From Bacteroidales bacterium UBA2939 (GTDB lineage Bacteria; Bacteroidota; Bacteroidia; Bacteroidales; P3): DNA of 8,612 bases. The notes beneath the pieces are model-generated. The model saw only the letters and a program-made list of their open reading frames with translations. It was not told the origin of the DNA and did not search any database. The stretch lies in contig DECD01000027.1 in the NCBI GenBank assembly GCA_002349055.1, positions 37,907-46,518 of the forward strand, read 5' to 3'. Position numbers and translations under genes: made by a program. Every line of letters begins with the position of its first letter. Positions within the stretch are counted from its first letter, which is position 1. Of this stretch, positions 7,016 to 8,612 are shown piece by piece.

Positions 7016-7052
7016 AAGAAGGCCGACGTATCAATGATGCGTCGGCCTTCTT
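7016..7052. terminator. Bidirectional intrinsic terminator between convergent genes
   Basis: AAGAAGGCCGACG (7016-7028) pairs perfectly with 7040-7052. The stem continues inward with one T-G wobble and three more pairs to an AAT loop, about 17 bp in all. On the + strand the 3' arm ends in TTCTTT. On the - strand the hairpin is followed by GGTTTTTACTT. It serves the outer-membrane protein gene on the + strand and serS on the - strand. Confidence 0.85.
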
Positions 7053-7080
7053 TCTTAGCTCTTAGTTCTTACCTCTTAGT
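7053..7080. repeat. 7-bp array, right arm, containing the serS stop codon
   Basis: Four perfect-register heptamers are visible: TCTTAGC (7053-7059), TCTTAGT (7060-7066), TCTTACC (7067-7073) and TCTTAGT (7074-7080). The TAA stop of serS, read on the - strand from 7078 to 7076, lies inside the fourth unit, so the array begins within the coding sequence of serS. Confidence 0.8.
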
Positions 7081-8350
7081 TAATTTTATCAAAGCCGAGG
7101 TACGGGCGCAGACACTCGGGCATGATGATGCCGTCGGGCGTCTGGTTGTTCTCCAGCAGGGCGGCCACGATGCGCGGCAGGGCCAGGGCCGAGCCGTTGA
7201 GGGTGTGGCAGAGCTGCATCTTGCCGTTCTCGTCCTTGAAGCGCAGCTTCATGCGGTTGGCCTGGAAGGTCTCGAAGTTGGAGACAGAGCTGACCTCGAG
7301 CCAGCGTTTCTGCGCGGCACTCCACACCTCGAAGTCGAAGGTCATAGCGGAGGTGAAGCTGATGTCGCCGCCACAGAGCTTGAGGATATGGTAAGGCAGG
7401 CCCAGCTTGTCGAGCAGGCTGCCCACATGTTTCTTCATCTCCTCGAGCATATCGTAACTGCGGTCGGGATGCTCGATGACGACGATTTCCACCTTCGAGA
7501 ACTCGTGCAGGCGGTTCAATCCGCGGACATCCTTGCCGTAGCTGCCGGCCTCGCGGCGGAAACACTCGCTGTAACCCACGCGCTTGATGGGCAGTTGCTT
7601 GGGGTCGACCACCTCGCCACGGAAGATATTAGTGATGGGCACCTCGGCGGTGGGAATCATATAGAAGCCGTCGAGGGGGATGGCATACATCTGGCCCTCC
7701 TTGTCGGGCAGCTGGCCGGTGCCGAGACCCGAAGCCTCGTTGACCATCAGCGGCGGCTGAATCTCCAGGAAGCCGGCATCGGCGGCCTCGTTGAGGAAGA
7801 AGTTGATGAGGGCGCGCTGGAGGCGGGCACCCTTGCCCTTGTAGAAGGGAAAGCCGGCGCCAGTCACCTTGTTGCCCAGCTCAAAGTCAATGATGTCGTA
7901 CTTGGCGCAGAGGTCCCAGTGGGGCAGCGCGTCGGCGGGCAGGTCAGGCTTATGGCCGAACTCGGCCACCACCACGTTGTCGGCATCGCTCTTGCCGCAG
8001 GGCACGGAGATATGGGGGGCGTTGGGCAGCGAGATGAGCTTCTCGTTGAGTTCCTTCTCGGTGGCGGCCTGCTGGGCAGAGAGTTCCTCACTTTCTGCTT
8101 TCATCTTTCCACTTTCCGCTTTCTTGGCCTCGGCCTCATCCTTTTTGCCCTGTTTCATCAGCATGCCGATTTCCTTGGCAATCTTGTTCGACTCGGCCTT
8201 CACGCCGTCGGCCTTCACCTGGAGGGCGCGGCGCTGCTCGTCGAGCTTCAAAATCTCGGCGATGCGCTCTTCAACATTCTGTACATTCTTGATCTTCAGT
8301 CGGGAAATGATTTCCTCAGTATGATCCTTGATATATTGCAGTTGCAGCAT
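7076..8350 (-). CDS. serS: Seryl-tRNA synthetase
   Basis: SerRS activates serine with ATP and charges serine tRNAs; it also supplies Ser-tRNA for selenocysteine synthesis where that pathway exists. The 424-aa length is normal for the bacterial enzyme. The N-terminal part (about residues 8-106) is the long antiparallel coiled coil that grips the long variable arm of tRNA-Ser. The class II catalytic core follows: motif 1 around RALINFFLNEAADAGFLEIQPP; motif 2 with FRREAGSYGKDVRGLNRLHE; and motif 3 with GSALALPRIVAALLENNQ, which carries the ATP-binding arginine. The C-terminus, RPYLGFDKIN, is typical. All signature residues are present, so it should be active. Residues 76-90 of the coiled coil are encoded by 7-bp tandem repeats (8092-8126). 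The start at 8350 is preceded by a 105-nt leader with a large inverted repeat and then by tRNA-Ser(UGA) on the same strand. Confidence 0.97.
   Translation of the reverse strand: MLQLQYIKDHTEEIISRLKIKNVQNVEERIAEILKLDEQRRALQVKADGVKAESNKIAKEIGMLMKQGKKDEAEAKKAESGKMKAESEELSAQQAATEKELNEKLISLPNAPHISVPCGKSDADNVVVAEFGHKPDLPADALPHWDLCAKYDIIDFELGNKVTGAGFPFYKGKGARLQRALINFFLNEAADAGFLEIQPPLMVNEASGLGTGQLPDKEGQMYAIPLDGFYMIPTAEVPITNIFRGEVVDPKQLPIKRVGYSECFRREAGSYGKDVRGLNRLHEFSKVEIVVIEHPDRSYDMLEEMKKHVGSLLDKLGLPYHILKLCGGDISFTSAMTFDFEVWSAAQKRWLEVSSVSNFETFQANRMKLRFKDENGKMQLCHTLNGSALALPRIVAALLENNQTPDGIIMPECLRPYLGFDKIN
8092..8126. repeat. Five 7-bp tandem units inside serS
   Basis: On the + strand the units are TTTCTGC, TTTCATC, TTTCCAC, TTTCCGC and TTTCTTG. 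TTTC is invariant and the last three bases vary. On the coding (-) strand they encode most of SerRS residues 76-88, with a 7-residue echo: KAESGKM then KAESEEL. Three 7-bp units equal seven codons, so the DNA period gives a coiled-coil heptad. The overall length of the coiled coil appears normal. Confidence 0.75.
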
Positions 8351-8356
8351 ATTAGT

Positions 8357-8449
8357 AAAGGTTATTGGTTAAGGGTTATTGGTTATGGAGGGCTGACGCT
8401 GTTGTCTGCACAAACGTCCATAACCCATAACCTATAACCCCTAACCTTT
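8357..8449. repeat. Inverted 7-bp arrays between serS and tRNA-Ser
   Basis: The left arm (8357-8388) reads AAA, then GGTTATT, GGTTAAG, GGTTATT, GGTTATG, G. The right arm (8418-8449), read as reverse complement, has AAA, then GGTTAGG, GGTTATA, GGTTATG, GGTTATG, G. The two 32-nt arms match at 27 positions and are separated by 29 nt. An RNA from the - strand could fold into a long imperfect hairpin in the serS leader. No T-run follows on the - strand, so it is not a standard terminator for a tRNA-serS transcript. Confidence 0.8.
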
Positions 8450-8455
8450 ATTTTG

Positions 8456-8540
8456 CGGAGAGAGAGGGATTCGAACCCCCGGACCCTCGCAGGTCAACGG
8501 TTTTCAAGACCGCCGCAATCGACCGCTCTGCCATCTCTCC
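8456..8540 (-). tRNA. tRNA-Ser(UGA)
   Basis: On the - strand the acceptor stem GGAGAGA (8540-8534) pairs with TCTCTCC (8463-8457). The discriminator is G (8456), the base expected for serine tRNAs. The anticodon arm GCGGT-CTTGAAA-ACCGT places anticodon TGA at 8506-8504, reading UCA codons. A long variable arm is present (GACC paired with GGTC around a short loop), as in class II serine tRNAs. The T arm is GGGGG-TTCGAAT-CCCTC with one wobble pair. The 3' CCA is not encoded, as is usual in this phylum. It is on the same strand as serS and 105 nt upstream of it. Confidence 0.96.
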
Positions 8541-8547
8541 GGTTTCG

Positions 8548-8576
8548 AAAAACCCTGTCTCGGCGGACAGGGTTTT
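8548..8576. terminator. Terminator-like hairpin immediately 5' of tRNA-Ser
   Basis: AAAACCCTGTC (8549-8559) pairs perfectly with GACAGGGTTTT (8566-8576) around a 6-nt loop. Read on the - strand, the stem ends in a run of five T (8552-8548) and is followed after 7 nt by the first base of the tRNA. It looks like the terminator of a - strand gene to the right of the window, but could also be part of the tRNA leader. The last 36 bases (8577-8612) hold no gene; TAGATTTT on the - strand (8594-8587) could be a -7 box whose -33 partner would fall outside the window. Confidence 0.6.
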
Positions 8577-8612
8577 CTAGATCCAAAAAATCTAAAACAA
8601 ATTACTTTTTTC

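Noticed and set aside
7034..8437. A 467-aa open frame on the + strand opposite serS
   Set aside because: Its composition is typical of an antisense shadow, it runs through a terminator and repeat arrays, and the - strand encodes a complete SerRS.
8357..8449. GGTTANN repeats as telomere-like DNA or a CRISPR array
   Set aside because: The units resemble eukaryotic telomere repeats only superficially and are degenerate, inverted and internal. CRISPR needs longer identical repeats with unique spacers, which are absent.
8351..8455. T-box or similar tRNA-sensing riboswitch in the serS leader
   Set aside because: I see no T-box consensus bulge, no specifier loop and no terminator/antiterminator pair with a T-run on the - strand. 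T-boxes are also mainly a Firmicutes feature.
1..8612. Mobile element, phage, defence or biosynthetic island
   Set aside because: All recognised genes are core housekeeping or envelope genes with complete motifs; no transposase, integrase, target-site duplication or attachment site is visible.

Overview
The window looks like a chromosomal housekeeping segment from a member of the Bacteroidota, most likely the order Bacteroidales. The evidence is the topoisomerase IV subunit B and seryl-tRNA synthetase sequences, which match the Bacteroidales forms as I know them, A-rich leaders without clear Shine-Dalgarno sites, and one good match to the Bacteroidota -33/-7 promoter. Genes are GC-rich and the gaps between them are AT-rich. 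I see no transposase, integrase, phage gene, toxin-antitoxin pair, CRISPR array or defence gene.

Layout, left to right. Positions 1-119 hold a degenerate 7-bp repeat array and a perfect 15-bp-stem terminator hairpin. Next come, on the + strand, an exported protein of unknown function (120-734) whose stop codon overlaps the start of nadD (734-1309, NAD biosynthesis); a 100-nt AT-rich spacer with two inverted repeats; a membrane-anchored AsmA/DUF748-like protein (1410-3389); a 216-nt spacer rich in 9-bp repeats; parE (3606-5507); a promoter; a very acidic protein of unknown function (5566-6222); and a small outer-membrane beta-barrel protein (6246-6986). A bidirectional terminator flanked by inverted 7-bp repeats separates this block from the convergent - strand pair serS (7076-8350) and tRNA-Ser(UGA) (8456-8540). 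The right edge has a terminator-like hairpin directly 5' of the tRNA.

Functional grouping is loose: NAD synthesis, envelope maintenance (three or four proteins), chromosome decatenation, and serine charging. The one clear functional pairing is serS with a serine tRNA on the same strand, 105 nt apart.

I do not find a convincing undescribed enzymatic or defence system. The unusual signal is in the DNA: short tandem repeats of 7 or 9 bp occur in most of the longer gaps. The unit sequence differs from locus to locus but the period is fixed, and the arrays are often arranged as inverted pairs. Similar repeats enter three places in coding sequence: the SerRS coiled coil, the linker of the AsmA-like protein, and the latter's last codons.
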